Shown here piece by piece: positions 63,992-64,000 of a DNA stretch of 64,000 nt. Origin of the DNA: Deinococcus budaensis. Lineage in GTDB: Bacteria; Deinococcota; Deinococci; Deinococcales; Deinococcaceae. Under the pieces are notes generated by a model. That model was not told where the DNA came from and ran no database searches. It saw only the letters and a list, made by a program, of their open reading frames with translations. Each line of letters starts with the position of its first letter. The first letter of the stretch is position 1. The stretch covers positions 56,779 to 120,778 of the forward strand of contig NZ_JACHFN010000011.1 in NCBI RefSeq assembly GCF_014201885.1, in the 5' to 3' direction. A program made the position numbers and the translations under genes.

Positions 63992-64000
63992 CACAGTTTA

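Larger units (their letters stand above)
57241..64000. mobile_element. Tn7/Tn5053-like transposon inserted in comEC (right end outside window)
   Basis: The element begins at 57241 with TGACATTTCC and includes tnsA, tnsB, tnsC and tniQ in one overlapping plus-strand operon, then cargo on both strands. The visible part is 6.76 kb with no second terminus found, so the real end lies beyond 64000. Base composition falls markedly after about 62,000. No cas gene, CRISPR array or tnsE is visible. The 5 bp before the terminus, CCCTC (57236-57240), would be the expected target duplication to look for at the other end. Confidence 0.85.

Noticed and set aside
63680..63994. Start of the small right-edge ORF at 63994
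   Set aside because: The first codons would lie inside a perfect hairpin with a T run, and the added residues have no family resemblance.
57241..64000. CRISPR-associated transposon (CAST)
   Set aside because: No cas12k, cascade gene or CRISPR repeat is visible next to tniQ or in the visible cargo. The unseen right part could still hold them, so this stays unsupported, not excluded.

Overview
The window looks like a chromosomal segment of a Deinococcus species (Deinococcota). The evidence is very high GC throughout the core, many genes whose start codon sits 5-9 nt after a TANNNT -10 box (the leaderless style known from Deinococcus), a giant TamB, and tandem glutamate dehydrogenase genes of the kind known in Deinococcus/Thermus. 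This identification rests on style and recognised proteins, not on a database search.

Layout. 1-978 is the start of a lipoprotein gene cut by the left edge. 1091-3750 is a methionine operon (metY-metX) behind a SAM-I riboswitch with its own terminator. 4035-6758 holds two paralogous membrane glycosyltransferases. 6830-9430 is purH-folD on the minus strand behind a ZTP (pfl) riboswitch. 9436-11814 has RidA, an unknown protein, an FRG-domain protein and acylphosphatase. 11924-22740 is a 3586-residue TamB preceded by a 19-codon leaderless ORF. 22818-27207 has an unknown protein, an ABC-F ATPase, TrhO and an Hsp20. 27302-30851 is the pyrimidine operon pyrR-pyrB-(unknown)-pyrC with PyrR-binding-loop sequences and a small leader ORF; pyrD follows separately at 31279-32364. 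32990-35691 is a fused p-aminobenzoate (or anthranilate) synthase plus PabC-like lyase. 36647-40599 has a polyprenyl synthase and two glutamate dehydrogenases that differ at a catalytic lysine. 43762-47886 is a LacI-controlled sugar ABC transporter with a promoter and two operators. 48104-56653 has an acyl-CoA carboxylase subunit, a CAP-domain lipoprotein, tRNA-Glu(CTC), an HD protein, thioredoxin reductase, tRNA-Gln(CTG), ribosomal protein S1 and a Gfo/Idh oxidoreductase.

The right end is the most unusual part. The competence gene comEC is cut at 57240, exactly where a transposon terminus begins. From there a Tn7/Tn5053-like element runs off the right edge: TnsA, TnsB (D,D-35-E), a small TnsC/TniB-type ATPase and TniQ, four overlapping genes, followed by AT-richer cargo (two small membrane proteins, a PIN-like protein and a short ORF next to a hairpin). 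The terminus resembles the Tn5053/Tn402 terminal repeat, yet the element carries a TnsA endonuclease. Insertion lies in the codons just after the expected metal-binding motif of the ComEC lactamase domain and should abolish natural transformation unless another copy exists. The far end and the N-terminal part of comEC are not in the window.

Common regulatory themes: three RNA-level biosynthetic controls (SAM, ZTP, PyrR), leaderless promoters at roughly fifteen genes, classical TTGAC-N17/18-TANNNT promoters at tRNAs, hsp20, rpsA and gdhA, and strong hairpins between convergent genes.
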